This document shows positions 19,423-26,891 of a stretch of 62,235 nucleotides of DNA, one piece after another (positions within the stretch are counted from its first letter, which is position 1; every line of letters begins with the position of its first letter). The position numbers were made by a program, and so were the translations under genes. The stretch comes from Prosthecodimorpha hirschii (GTDB lineage Bacteria; Pseudomonadota; Alphaproteobacteria; Rhizobiales; Ancalomicrobiaceae), in NCBI RefSeq assembly GCF_001305515.1, contig NZ_LJYW01000001.1, positions 2,319,383-2,381,617 on the forward strand, written 5' to 3'. Under the pieces are notes generated by a model, which searched no databases, was not told the DNA's origin, and was given only the letters and a program-made list of their open reading frames with translations.

Positions 19423-20343
19423 TCAGGCCTCGATCACGCCGGCATCCTCGTCCATCAGGTCGGCATAGTGCCGGCGCAGGCGGGCGGTGACCGGTCCCGG
19501 CAGGGCGGTCGGCAGGTCGCGGCCGTCGATGCGGCGGATCGGGGTCAGCCCGCCGAAGGTGCCGGTCACGAAGGCCTCGTCGGCATCGTAGACCTCGGCG
19601 AGGGTGAAGTTGCCGAGCCGGATCGGCACGCCGTGGCGCTCGCACAGTTCGATGACATGGGCGCGCGTGATGCCGTTGAAGCAATAGGCGCCGGACGAGG
19701 TCCGGACCTCGCCGTTCGTGACGAAGAAGAAATTGGTCGCGTTGCAGCTCGACACGAAGCCGTGCGGATCGAGCATCAGCGCCTCGTCGGCGCCGGCCTT
19801 GATGGCCTGGATCAGCGCCTGGATCAGGTTCAGGCGGCTGTGCGAGTTGAGCCGCATGTCGAACATGTCGGGCGGCGAGCAGCGGATCGTCGAGGTGAAC
19901 AGCGACAGGCCGGTCCTGGCCAGTTCGGGCGACGGCAGCTTGTACTCGGCCGCGATGGCGATCGTGGCCTTCGAAATGGTGTGGCGCGGGTCCTGGTTCG
20001 GCGTCTTCTTCAGGCCGCGCGTGACCATCAGGCGGATATGCACGCCGTCCGACATGCCGTTCTCGGCCAGCATCCGGTCGAGTTCGGCGGCGAGCTCCGC
20101 CTTGGCCATGCCGATATCCATGTCGATCGACTTCGCGCCGGCATAGAGGCGGTCGAAATGCCGGTCGGCGAACACGACGGTGCCCTTGTGCAGGCGGAAC
20201 CCCTCCCAGACGCCGTCGCCGAGAACGTAGCCGGCGTCGAAGATCGAGACCTTGGCCTCGGCGCGCGGAACCAGGGCGCCGTTCAGGTAGATTTTCACAT
20301 GTTCATTGCGCGGATCGGCGGCGTAGTCCTGGCTTCCGGCCAT
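19423..20343 (-). CDS. class IV aminotransferase-like protein, canonical lysine apparently absent
   Basis: A 306-residue fold-type IV PLP protein (branched-chain / D-amino acid aminotransferase / aminodeoxychorismate lyase family). Family landmarks are present: IYLNGALVPRAEAKVSIFDAGYVLGDGVWEGFR at the N-terminus, ADEALMLDPHGFVSSCNATNFFFV and GITRAHVIELCERHG. By my recollection of E. coli PabC and Bacillus D-amino acid aminotransferase, an ungapped alignment over this stretch places Asn166 (in RLNSHSRLN) where the Schiff-base lysine should be. The protein may therefore work differently or be inactive; close relatives with HSKLN in this place exist in my memory. Divergent from the terC-like gene, with an operator-like repeat array between. 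Confidence 0.8.
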   Translation of the reverse strand: MAGSQDYAADPRNEHVKIYLNGALVPRAEAKVSIFDAGYVLGDGVWEGFRLHKGTVVFADRHFDRLYAGAKSIDMDIGMAKAELAAELDRMLAENGMSDGVHIRLMVTRGLKKTPNQDPRHTISKATIAIAAEYKLPSPELARTGLSLFTSTIRCSPPDMFDMRLNSHSRLNLIQALIQAIKAGADEALMLDPHGFVSSCNATNFFFVTNGEVRTSSGAYCFNGITRAHVIELCERHGVPIRLGNFTLAEVYDADEAFVTGTFGGLTPIRRIDGRDLPTALPGPVTARLRRHYADLMDEDAGVIEA

Positions 20344-20697
20344 GTCGGCTCCTGACGGATAGGATGCGGCACCCGCCGCGGGAAGGTTTCACAAGATGAC
20401 GAAAAGCTGTCATGACATGACAGAAAGCTGACCAAGTGTGACGAATAGCTGACAGCACGAACGCATCGGCGGATCTGGAACATGAAATGCCAGAACCACC
20501 CAGTAAACCGTTTGCGACCGACTGCCCGATCGGCTACCGGTGGATCGAGGTCGACGTCCCCATTCCCGATCGCCCACGGCCCTGCCGGGGCGGTTCGGAG
20601 TGGGGAATCCGACCGCAACCAGCCGATCCCGACGTCCCGTCCGCAGACGGGACGAACGGGTTATGCGCTTCACTGTCCAGCGGCTCAAGGATCGCCC
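20344..20697. other. long regulatory intergenic region between aminotransferase and TerC genes
   Basis: This 354-base spacer separates two divergent genes and has no convincing coding frame. It contains the 21-base-period operator array (described separately) near the aminotransferase start and a structured leader close to the TerC start. In the leader, ATTCCC (20562-20567) can pair with GGGAAT (20603-20608), and CGTCCCGTC (20633-20641) pairs perfectly with GACGGGACG (20646-20654) around a CGCA loop. No U-run follows, so the second hairpin looks like a leader structure rather than a terminator. Confidence 0.6.
20397..20454. promoter_or_regulatory. three 16-base operator-like repeats at exact 21-base spacing
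   Basis: TGACGAAAAGCTGTCA (20397-20412), TGACAGAAAGCTGACC (20418-20433) and TGACGAATAGCTGACA (20439-20454) share 11 to 13 of 16 positions and start exactly 21 bases apart, two helical turns. Each is a rough dyad of TGAC-N8-GTCA form. A perfect ten-base palindrome TGTCATGACA (20408-20417) sits across the first and second copies. This is the pattern of a cooperative repressor or activator site array in front of divergent genes; the regulator is not known. Confidence 0.7.
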
Positions 20698-21453
20698 ATG
20701 TTTCAGGACTTCTATCCCGAGCTGATCGCGCTCGCCAACGTCATCTTCATCAACGTCGTCCTCTCCGGCGACAATGCCATCGTGGTCGGCATGGCCGCCG
20801 CGGCGGTGCATCCGTCGATCCGCAAGAAGGTCATCCTGTGGGGCATCGGCGGCGCCGTCGTGCTGCGCATCATCTTCGCCCTGGTCGCCACCAAGCTGAT
20901 GTCGATCGTCGGGCTGACGCTCGCCGGCGGCATCCTGCTGCTCTGGGTCTGCTGGAAGATGTACCGGGAGATCACCGAGACGGTGGAGGAGGAAGAGGCC
21001 GCGGTGACCATGGCCGAGCAGTCGCTGTCCGGAACCGAGGGCGCCGAGGTCGCGACCGCGGTCGGCGGGGCGGCCGTGGCCGGTGCGGTGGCGACGGAAG
21101 CCGCCGGCCAGGGCGCGAGCTTCATGGACGCGATGGTCCAGATCGTGGTCGCCGACGTGTCGATGTCGCTCGACAACGTGCTCGCCGTGGTCGGCGCCGC
21201 GGGCGAGCATGTCTGGGTGCTGGTGGTCGGCCTCCTGCTCTCGGTCGCCCTGATGGGCGCGGCCGCTACCTTGATCGCCCATCTGCTGACCCGCTACCGC
21301 TGGATCGCGTGGCTCGGCTTCTTCGTCATCTTCTACGTGGCGCTCAAGATGGTCTGGATGGGCGCCTACGAGGTCGCCTGCCACGGCAACACGGCGGCAG
21401 CCTGCGGCCAGGGCATGGGCCACTATCTGAAGGCCACCATTTTCGGCGGCTGA
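20698..21453 (+). CDS. TerC-family integral membrane protein
   Basis: A 251-residue membrane protein of the TerC family, thought to export manganese or other metal ions. About seven transmembrane segments are visible. The two acidic motifs of the family are present: VLSGDNAIVV (residues 21-30) and, in the second half, VSMSLDNVLAVVG. They are separated by a long Glu/Ala/Gly-rich cytoplasmic loop (residues ~100-140), which is longer than usual. The ATG at 20698 is preceded by GGATCGCCC; the frame stays open upstream but has no family similarity there. Often such genes are under metal-responsive riboswitches; the leader here is structured but not a clear match to one. Confidence 0.88.
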   Translation: MFQDFYPELIALANVIFINVVLSGDNAIVVGMAAAAVHPSIRKKVILWGIGGAVVLRIIFALVATKLMSIVGLTLAGGILLLWVCWKMYREITETVEEEEAAVTMAEQSLSGTEGAEVATAVGGAAVAGAVATEAAGQGASFMDAMVQIVVADVSMSLDNVLAVVGAAGEHVWVLVVGLLLSVALMGAAATLIAHLLTRYRWIAWLGFFVIFYVALKMVWMGAYEVACHGNTAAACGQGMGHYLKATIFGG

Positions 21454-21500
21454 CGCCCGGCCCCGGCGGGCCGGCATCGGAAGACCGGCAGTTATCCGAC

Positions 21501-21540
21501 AAGGCCGCGATCGGGCTCCGATCGCGGCCTTGGTCGTTTT
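21501..21540 (+). terminator. Rho-independent terminator after TerC gene
   Basis: A perfect 14-base stem, AAGGCCGCGATCGG (21501-21514) with CCGATCGCGGCCTT (21518-21531), and a three-base loop, followed by GGTCGTTTT. Confidence 0.88.
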
Positions 21541-21740
21541 GGCGGCACCAGCTGAACGAGTACGTTCCGCTGAAGACACGCCTCGACGAGCTTCGTTAAT
21601 TCCTCGGACATATGACAAGATTCAGACTTCCCAAAGATGCCGACCCGCGCATAAACTCGGAGGAATAGGCGTTGTCACGACCCCGGCCGAGCCGGGGCGA
21701 TGGCAGCCCATCCGGGGAAACGGCCGTCGGGGAGGATGCG

Positions 21741-22481
21741 ATGGCGTTGCTCGAGTTGAGCGGGATTTCGAAGAGTTTCGGACCGATCAAGGCCCTGTCG
21801 GATGTCGATTTCGCCGTCGGACGTGGCGAGATCGTCGGCCTGATGGGCGACAACGGCGCCGGCAAGTCGACCATGGTCAAGCTGATCGCCGGCAATTTCC
21901 CGCCGAGCGCCGGCCGGATCGTGCTCGATGGCGAGGCGGTGCAGTTCCACCGCCCGGTCGAGGCGCGCGAGAAGGGCATCGAGGTCGTCTACCAGGACCT
22001 CGCCATCTGCAACAACCTGTCCGCCGCCGCCAACGTCTTCCTCGGCCGGGAGCTCAAGCGCCGGGTCGGCCCGTTCCGCTTCCTCGACCACCGCGCCATG
22101 ACGCGGCGGGCGGCGGAACTGTTCGCGGACCTGAAGTCCGAGACCCGCCCCGGCGACCTGGTGCACAAGATGTCCGGCGGCCAGCGCCAGGCGGTGGCCA
22201 TCGCGCGCACCCGGCTCGCCGCCGCCAAGATCGTGCTGATGGACGAGCCGACCGCCGCCATCTCGATCCGGCAGGTGTCCGAGGTTCTCGACCTGATCCG
22301 CCGCCTGCGCGACCAGGGCATCGCCGTCATCCTGATCTCGCACCGCATGCCGGACGTGTTCTCGGTCTGCGACCGGGTCGTCGTGCTCCGGCGCGGCCGC
22401 AAGGTCGCCGACAAGCCGATCGCCCACTCGACGCCCGAGGAAGTCACCGCCCTGATCACCGGCGCGAAGGAGACGGCGTAA
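21741..22481 (+). CDS. sugar ABC transporter ATP-binding protein
   Basis: A 246-residue ATPase with Walker A GDNGAGKST (residues ~37-45), signature MSGGQRQAVAIART, Walker B IVLMDEPTAA and the switch HRMPDVFSVCDRVVVL. It has a single ABC domain, as in FrcA of rhizobia, unlike the double-domain RbsA/XylG ATPases. The start at 21741 follows GGGGAGGATGCG. The permease start overlaps its stop (TAATG). With the next two genes it forms a CUT2-type importer for a monosaccharide. Confidence 0.92.
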   Translation: MALLELSGISKSFGPIKALSDVDFAVGRGEIVGLMGDNGAGKSTMVKLIAGNFPPSAGRIVLDGEAVQFHRPVEAREKGIEVVYQDLAICNNLSAAANVFLGRELKRRVGPFRFLDHRAMTRRAAELFADLKSETRPGDLVHKMSGGQRQAVAIARTRLAAAKIVLMDEPTAAISIRQVSEVLDLIRRLRDQGIAVILISHRMPDVFSVCDRVVVLRRGRKVADKPIAHSTPEEVTALITGAKETA

Positions 22482-23554
22482 TGGCTGAACCCGGACGCGT
22501 TCCCGGACTCGATCTCGACAATGTCGGCCGCGCATCCTGGTGGCAGCGCGGGCTGTTCGCCTCGCAATCGGCCTATGTCAGCCTCGCGCTGGTCGCGGTC
22601 GTGATCGGCATGTCGCTGGCCAGCCAGAACTTCCTGACCGCCGGCAACATCTCCAACGTGGCGCAGAACTTCTCGTTCATCGCCATCGCCACGCTCGGCA
22701 TCACGCTGGTGATCATCACCGGCGGCATCGACCTCTCGGTCGGCTCGGTGATGTGCTTCGCGGCGATCATCTCGGCGATGACCATGACGGCCTTGTCGGA
22801 CGGCTCGATCGCGCCCTGGCTGATCACAACCGTCGACGGCAAGCCGGCCGCGGCGGTGCCGGGGCTGATCGTGGCCCTGTCGATCCTGGCCGGGCTCGCC
22901 GTGTCGCTGGTGATCGGGCTCGCCAACGGCTTCGCCATCGCGCGGCTCGGCCTGTCGCCCTTCGTCACCACGCTCGGCATGCTGTCGATCGTGCGCGGGC
23001 TCTGCTACGTCGTCACCAACGGCCGCGGCAGCTTCCCGAGCGGGCCGGATGCCGACCTCTTCTACGCGATCACCGCCGGCCGGGTCGGCCCGCTGCCGAT
23101 GTCCTTCGTCTATCTGGTCGGGCTGGCGATCGTCATGGCGATCGTGCTGCACCACACCGCCTGGGGCCGCCATGTCTTTGCACTCGGCGGCAACGAGAAG
23201 GCGGCGGAGCTGACCGGCGTGCCGGTCGGCCGGGTCAAGATCCAGGTCTATGTCCTCTCCGCGCTGGCTGCCGGCCTCAACGGCATCATCGTCTCCGGCT
23301 GGCTCGGCTCGGCGCCGGCCAACATGGCCAACAGCTACGAGCTCAACATCATCGCCGCGGCGGTGATCGGCGGCGCCAATCTGGCCGGCGGCATCGGCGG
23401 CCCGCTCGGCGCGATCGTCGGCTGCATCCTGCTCGAGGTCATCCGCAACGGACTGGTCCTGGCCCAGGTCAGCTCCTACTGGCAGCAGACCCTGGTCGGC
23501 TGCATCATCGTTCTCGCCGTCCTGGTCGACCGCCTGCGCACCCGCGGGCCGTGA
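22481..23554 (+). CDS. sugar ABC transporter permease (CUT2 / RbsC type)
   Basis: A 357-residue membrane protein with eight to ten transmembrane segments of the branched-chain/ribose permease superfamily. Characteristic stretches are ATLGITLVIITGGIDLSVGS, LGLSPFVTTLGMLSIVRG, GRHVFALGGNEKAAELTGVPV and the coupling-helix region before NIIAAAVIGGANLAGGIGG. It lets the sugar through the inner membrane and pairs with the ATPase upstream, whose stop overlaps its ATG. The order ATPase, permease, binding protein is the reverse of many rbs-like operons. Confidence 0.93.
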   Translation: MAEPGRVPGLDLDNVGRASWWQRGLFASQSAYVSLALVAVVIGMSLASQNFLTAGNISNVAQNFSFIAIATLGITLVIITGGIDLSVGSVMCFAAIISAMTMTALSDGSIAPWLITTVDGKPAAAVPGLIVALSILAGLAVSLVIGLANGFAIARLGLSPFVTTLGMLSIVRGLCYVVTNGRGSFPSGPDADLFYAITAGRVGPLPMSFVYLVGLAIVMAIVLHHTAWGRHVFALGGNEKAAELTGVPVGRVKIQVYVLSALAAGLNGIIVSGWLGSAPANMANSYELNIIAAAVIGGANLAGGIGGPLGAIVGCILLEVIRNGLVLAQVSSYWQQTLVGCIIVLAVLVDRLRTRGP

Positions 23555-23663
23555 CCGGCTGCGTTCCTCCCTTTCGCATACCGGTCCGGCACCGCGCGCC
23601 CCGCGCCCGTCCGCAGCCGAGACCGGGTCTCAAGACACGCGGACCCAAACCGGAGGAAGTGCC

Positions 23664-24605
23664 ATGCGGAAATGGATGCTCGCGGCGGCTGTCGCCGTGC
23701 TCGCGACGCTCGGTCAACCGGCCGAGGCCCAGCAGAAATACCGTTTCGCCGTCGTGCCGAAGGCGATGAACAACCCGTTCTTCGATCTCGCCCGGGACGG
23801 CTGCCTGAAGCGCGCCAAGGAACTCGGCAATATCGAATGCATCTATCGCGGCCCGGTCGAGCACGAGCCGGCCACCCAGGCGCAGCTGATCCAGGACTTC
23901 ATCACCCAGAAGGTCGACGGCCTCGCCATCTCGGTCGCCGATGTCGCCTCCGCGACCCGCTCGATCAAGGCGGCGGTCGATGCCGGCATCCCGGTGATCA
24001 CCTTCGACGCGGATGCGCCCGGCTCGGCCCGTTCGGCCTATATCGGCACCAACAACAAGGAATTCGGCCTCGCGCTCGGCAAGCAGCTGCTCGCGCTCAG
24101 GCCCGAGGGCGGCAAATACGCCATGGTGTCGGGCGGCCCCGGCGCCAAGAACCTGGCCGAGCGCGTCGACGGCGTGCGCGAGGCGCTGAAGGGCTCCAAG
24201 TGGGTCGAGGTGTCCGGCTCGCCGACCTTCTGCAACGACGACGTGGCGCTCGCCGTGCAGCAGATGGCGGACCTGAAGAGCGCGACCCCGGATCTGGCCG
24301 CGATCGTCCCGATCGGCGGCTGGCCGATGTTCGCGCCGGAAGGCTTCAAGGCCTTCGTCAACAAGAACAAGAAGGAGATCGACGCCGGCAAGTTCACGCT
24401 GGTCGTCGCCGATACGCTCAAGATGCAGCTCGAACTGCTGCGCGACGGCTATTCCAACGCCTTGACCGGGCAGCGGCCGTTCGAGATGGGCGAGAAATCC
24501 ATGGACGCCCTGCTGGCGCTGAAGAAGAAGGAGAAGATCCCGGAGATCATCTATACCGGGCTCGACACCGTCACCAAGGAAACGGTCGGCCAGTATCTCA
24601 AGTGA
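23664..24605 (+). CDS. periplasmic sugar-binding protein of the ABC transporter
   Basis: A 313-residue type I periplasmic binding protein (Peripla_BP_4). A signal peptide covers residues 1-22 (MRKWMLAAAVAVLATLGQPAEAQ). The two lobes are marked by FAVVPKAMNNPFFDLARDGCLKRAKEL and by SVADVASATRSIKAAVDAGIPVITFDADAPGSARSAYIGTNN. These resemble ribose/xylose/rhamnose-type binding proteins. It is separated from the permease by 109 bases and has its own GGAGGAAG ribosome-binding site, fitting higher expression of the binding protein. Substrate unknown; a pentose or deoxy sugar would fit the dehydrogenase downstream. Confidence 0.92.
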   Translation: MRKWMLAAAVAVLATLGQPAEAQQKYRFAVVPKAMNNPFFDLARDGCLKRAKELGNIECIYRGPVEHEPATQAQLIQDFITQKVDGLAISVADVASATRSIKAAVDAGIPVITFDADAPGSARSAYIGTNNKEFGLALGKQLLALRPEGGKYAMVSGGPGAKNLAERVDGVREALKGSKWVEVSGSPTFCNDDVALAVQQMADLKSATPDLAAIVPIGGWPMFAPEGFKAFVNKNKKEIDAGKFTLVVADTLKMQLELLRDGYSNALTGQRPFEMGEKSMDALLALKKKEKIPEIIYTGLDTVTKETVGQYLK

Positions 24606-24713
24606 CCGATCTGAAATGACCGGCCGCGCAACCACCTGACCCCTCGCGACGGCGGCGCCGATGGCCCGCCGTCGCTTTCGTCCGGCCGGGTGCCGGACGC
24701 ATGCGACTTGCGA

Positions 24714-24727
24714 TGGAAGCGTTTCCA
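24714..24727. promoter_or_regulatory. LacI-family-like operator before the aldehyde dehydrogenase gene
   Basis: TGGAAGCGTTTCCA has five-base inverted arms TGGAA/TTCCA around a GCGT centre, the layout of LacI/PurR-family operators. It lies 63 bases before the start of the dehydrogenase gene. No LacI-type regulator is in the window. Confidence 0.5.
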
Positions 24728-24790
24728 GCGGAGGCCGCGATGGGCTATGACGGCGGAAACCCGCACGGGAAACGATCCAGGGAGAACGAC

Positions 24791-26236
24791 ATGACGGACG
24801 CCGCGCTGAATTTCATCGCCGGGGAATGGGTCGCCGCCGGCGATGCCGCTCCCGACATCAATCCGTCCAACACCAATGACGTGGTCGGGCTCTATCCGCG
24901 CGCCAGCGCCGCCGATGCCGAACGCGCGATCGCGGCGGCCCGCGCCGCCTTTCCCGGCTGGAGCCGCTCGACGCCGCAGGAGCGCTACGAGATCCTGAAG
25001 CGCATCTCCGACGAGATCCTGGCCCGCAAGGACGAGATCGGCCGCATGCTGTCGCGCGAGGAGGGCAAGACCCTGCCGGAGGGCATCGGCGAGACCGTCC
25101 GCGCCGGCCAGATCTTCGCCTTCTTCGCCGGCGAGTGCCTGCGGCTTTCCGGCGAGATCGTGCCCTCGGTGCGGCCCGGTGTCGGTGTCGAGATGACGCG
25201 CGAAGCGGTCGGCGTGGTCGGCCTGATCACGCCCTGGAACTTCCCCGTCGCGATTCCGGCCTGGAAGATCGCCCCCGCGCTGGCCTACGGCAATTGCGTG
25301 GTGTTCAAGCCGGCCGACCTGGTGCCCGGCACCGCGCATCTGCTCGGCGAGATCATCGCCAAGGCCGGCCTGCCGGCGGGCGTCTTCAACATGGTCATGG
25401 GCCGCGGCTCGGTGGTCGGCGAGACCCTGCTGCGCGCGCCCGGCATCGACGCGATCTCCTTCACCGGCTCGGTTTCGACCGGCCGCCGGGTCGCCGCCGC
25501 GGCCGTCGAGGCGAGCCCGATGAAGAAGATCCAGCTGGAGATGGGCGGCAAGAACCCGCTGGTCGTGCTCGACGACGCCGATCTCAAGATCGCGGTCGAA
25601 TGCGCCGTCAACGGCGCCTTCTTCTCGACCGGCCAGCGCTGCACGGCCTCCTCGCGCCTGATCGTGACCGAAGGCATCCACGACCGCTTCGTCGAGGCCG
25701 TCGCCGAGCGCCTGAAGGGCCTCGTCGTCGACGACGCGCTCAAGGCCGGCACCCATATCGGCCCGGTCGTCGACCAGAGCCAGCTCGACCAGAACCTGAA
25801 ATATGTCGCCATCGCCAAGGACGAGGGCGCGCGGCTGGTGATCGGCGGCGATCGCCTCAACCGCGAGACGCCCGGCTTCTACATGGCCCCGGCGCTGTTC
25901 GCCGATGTCGACAACCGCATGCGGGTCGCCCGCGAGGAGATCTTCGGGCCGGTCGGCGTGGTCATCCGCGCCAAGGGCTACGACGAGGCCTTGGCGATCG
26001 CCAACGACACCGAATTCGGCCTGTCGTCCGGCATCTGCACGACCAGCCTGAAACACGCCCAGCACTTCAAGCGCAATGCCGAGGCCGGCATGGTGATGGT
26101 CAACCTGCCGACCGCCGGCGTCGACTATCACGTCCCGTTCGGCGGCCGGAAGGGCTCGTCCTACGGTCCGCGCGAGCAGGGCGCCTATGCCAAGGAGTTC
26201 TACACCACGGTCAAGACCAGCTATACGCTGGCTTGA
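24791..26236 (+). CDS. aldehyde dehydrogenase, probably 2,5-dioxopentanoate (alpha-ketoglutarate semialdehyde) type
   Basis: A 481-residue NAD(P)-dependent aldehyde dehydrogenase. Key elements: PWNFPVAIPAWK in the cofactor pocket, Glu250 in QLEMGGKNP as general base, Cys284 in STGQRCTAS as nucleophile, and EEIFGPVGVV. Overall style (SFTGSVSTGRRVAAAAVEASPMKKIQLEMGGKNPLVV) is that of alpha-ketoglutarate semialdehyde dehydrogenases in the non-phosphorylative pentose and sugar-acid pathways, ending at 2-oxoglutarate. Position behind a sugar importer supports that. I use ATG 24791, after GGGAGAACGAC; an upstream in-frame ATG would start in the operator-like site. Exact substrate is inferred. Confidence 0.88.
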   Translation: MTDAALNFIAGEWVAAGDAAPDINPSNTNDVVGLYPRASAADAERAIAAARAAFPGWSRSTPQERYEILKRISDEILARKDEIGRMLSREEGKTLPEGIGETVRAGQIFAFFAGECLRLSGEIVPSVRPGVGVEMTREAVGVVGLITPWNFPVAIPAWKIAPALAYGNCVVFKPADLVPGTAHLLGEIIAKAGLPAGVFNMVMGRGSVVGETLLRAPGIDAISFTGSVSTGRRVAAAAVEASPMKKIQLEMGGKNPLVVLDDADLKIAVECAVNGAFFSTGQRCTASSRLIVTEGIHDRFVEAVAERLKGLVVDDALKAGTHIGPVVDQSQLDQNLKYVAIAKDEGARLVIGGDRLNRETPGFYMAPALFADVDNRMRVAREEIFGPVGVVIRAKGYDEALAIANDTEFGLSSGICTTSLKHAQHFKRNAEAGMVMVNLPTAGVDYHVPFGGRKGSSYGPREQGAYAKEFYTTVKTSYTLA

Positions 26237-26360
26237 GCCTTCGGGTGGTTTCTGGCGGTTTCTGGCGGTTCGGTGGGCCGGGCGGAACGCAAGCCGCCCG
26301 GCCGGCGTTCCAGGATCCCGACCGACGGCCGTCGCCGCAGCGGTCCCAGGAAAACAAGCC

Positions 26361-26663
26361 ATGACGCACCCGAACCCGGCCGGCTCCACCACGAACGGTT
26401 TCCGCGACAATGCTGCCGGCAACCGCTTCGAGCTGGAGATCGACGGTCTGGTCGCCTTCGCCGACTACCGGCGCCGCGACGGCCTCCTGATCGTCACCCA
26501 TGTCGAGGCGCCGGTGCCGTTGCGCGGGACCGGCGCCGCCGACCGCCTGATGCGCGCCGTCGCCGAGACGGCGCGCGCCGAGGGGCTGTCGATCCGTCCG
26601 CTCTGCGGCTACGCGGCCGGCTGGCTGCGGACGCATCGCGAATTCCGCGATCTCGCGGTGTGA
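26361..26663 (+). CDS. small GNAT-like N-acetyltransferase (YidJ/Gcn5-related type)
   Basis: A 100-residue protein of the short Gcn5-related acetyltransferase family (PF14542 type). The acetyl-CoA loop is recognisable as THVEAPVPLRGTGAADRLMRAVAE, followed by the typical C-terminal RPLCGYAAGWLRTHREFRDL. These small proteins occur across bacteria and their substrates are not known. The start at 26361 lies 125 bases after the dehydrogenase stop, so it may be an independent unit. The preceding spacer has a tandem ten-base repeat, TCTGGCGGTT, at 26251-26270. Confidence 0.85.
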   Translation: MTHPNPAGSTTNGFRDNAAGNRFELEIDGLVAFADYRRRDGLLIVTHVEAPVPLRGTGAADRLMRAVAETARAEGLSIRPLCGYAAGWLRTHREFRDLAV

Positions 26664-26891
26664 CGGCGGCCCTGACGCCGATCGGCCGGCGCCGCGCGGA
26701 CTGCACGCTTTTCGCGCCGCCGCCCGGCTATCGGCGCCGGCCGGCCTGCGCTACCGTTACCGAGCGGTCAGGCATGCGATGCGCCCGACTGGTGCAGCGG
26801 CCTGCGGCAGAGTAAGCCGACAAAGAAGCAAGGACCGGCCATCAGAGCCGGCCACACCAAGAAAAGCCGCGCCGGGGCGGGGAGTTCGGAC

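Noticed and set aside
20482-20697. Upstream in-frame extension of the TerC protein and a yybP-ykoY manganese riboswitch
   Set aside because: The extension has no family match and lies in structured leader DNA; the conserved GGGGAGTA-type core of the riboswitch was not found.
26286-26311. Match to the EcfG promoter pattern (GGAAC-N17-CGTT) on the minus strand
   Set aside because: It points into the antisense of the aldehyde dehydrogenase gene and no start codon follows; probably chance in G+C-rich DNA.
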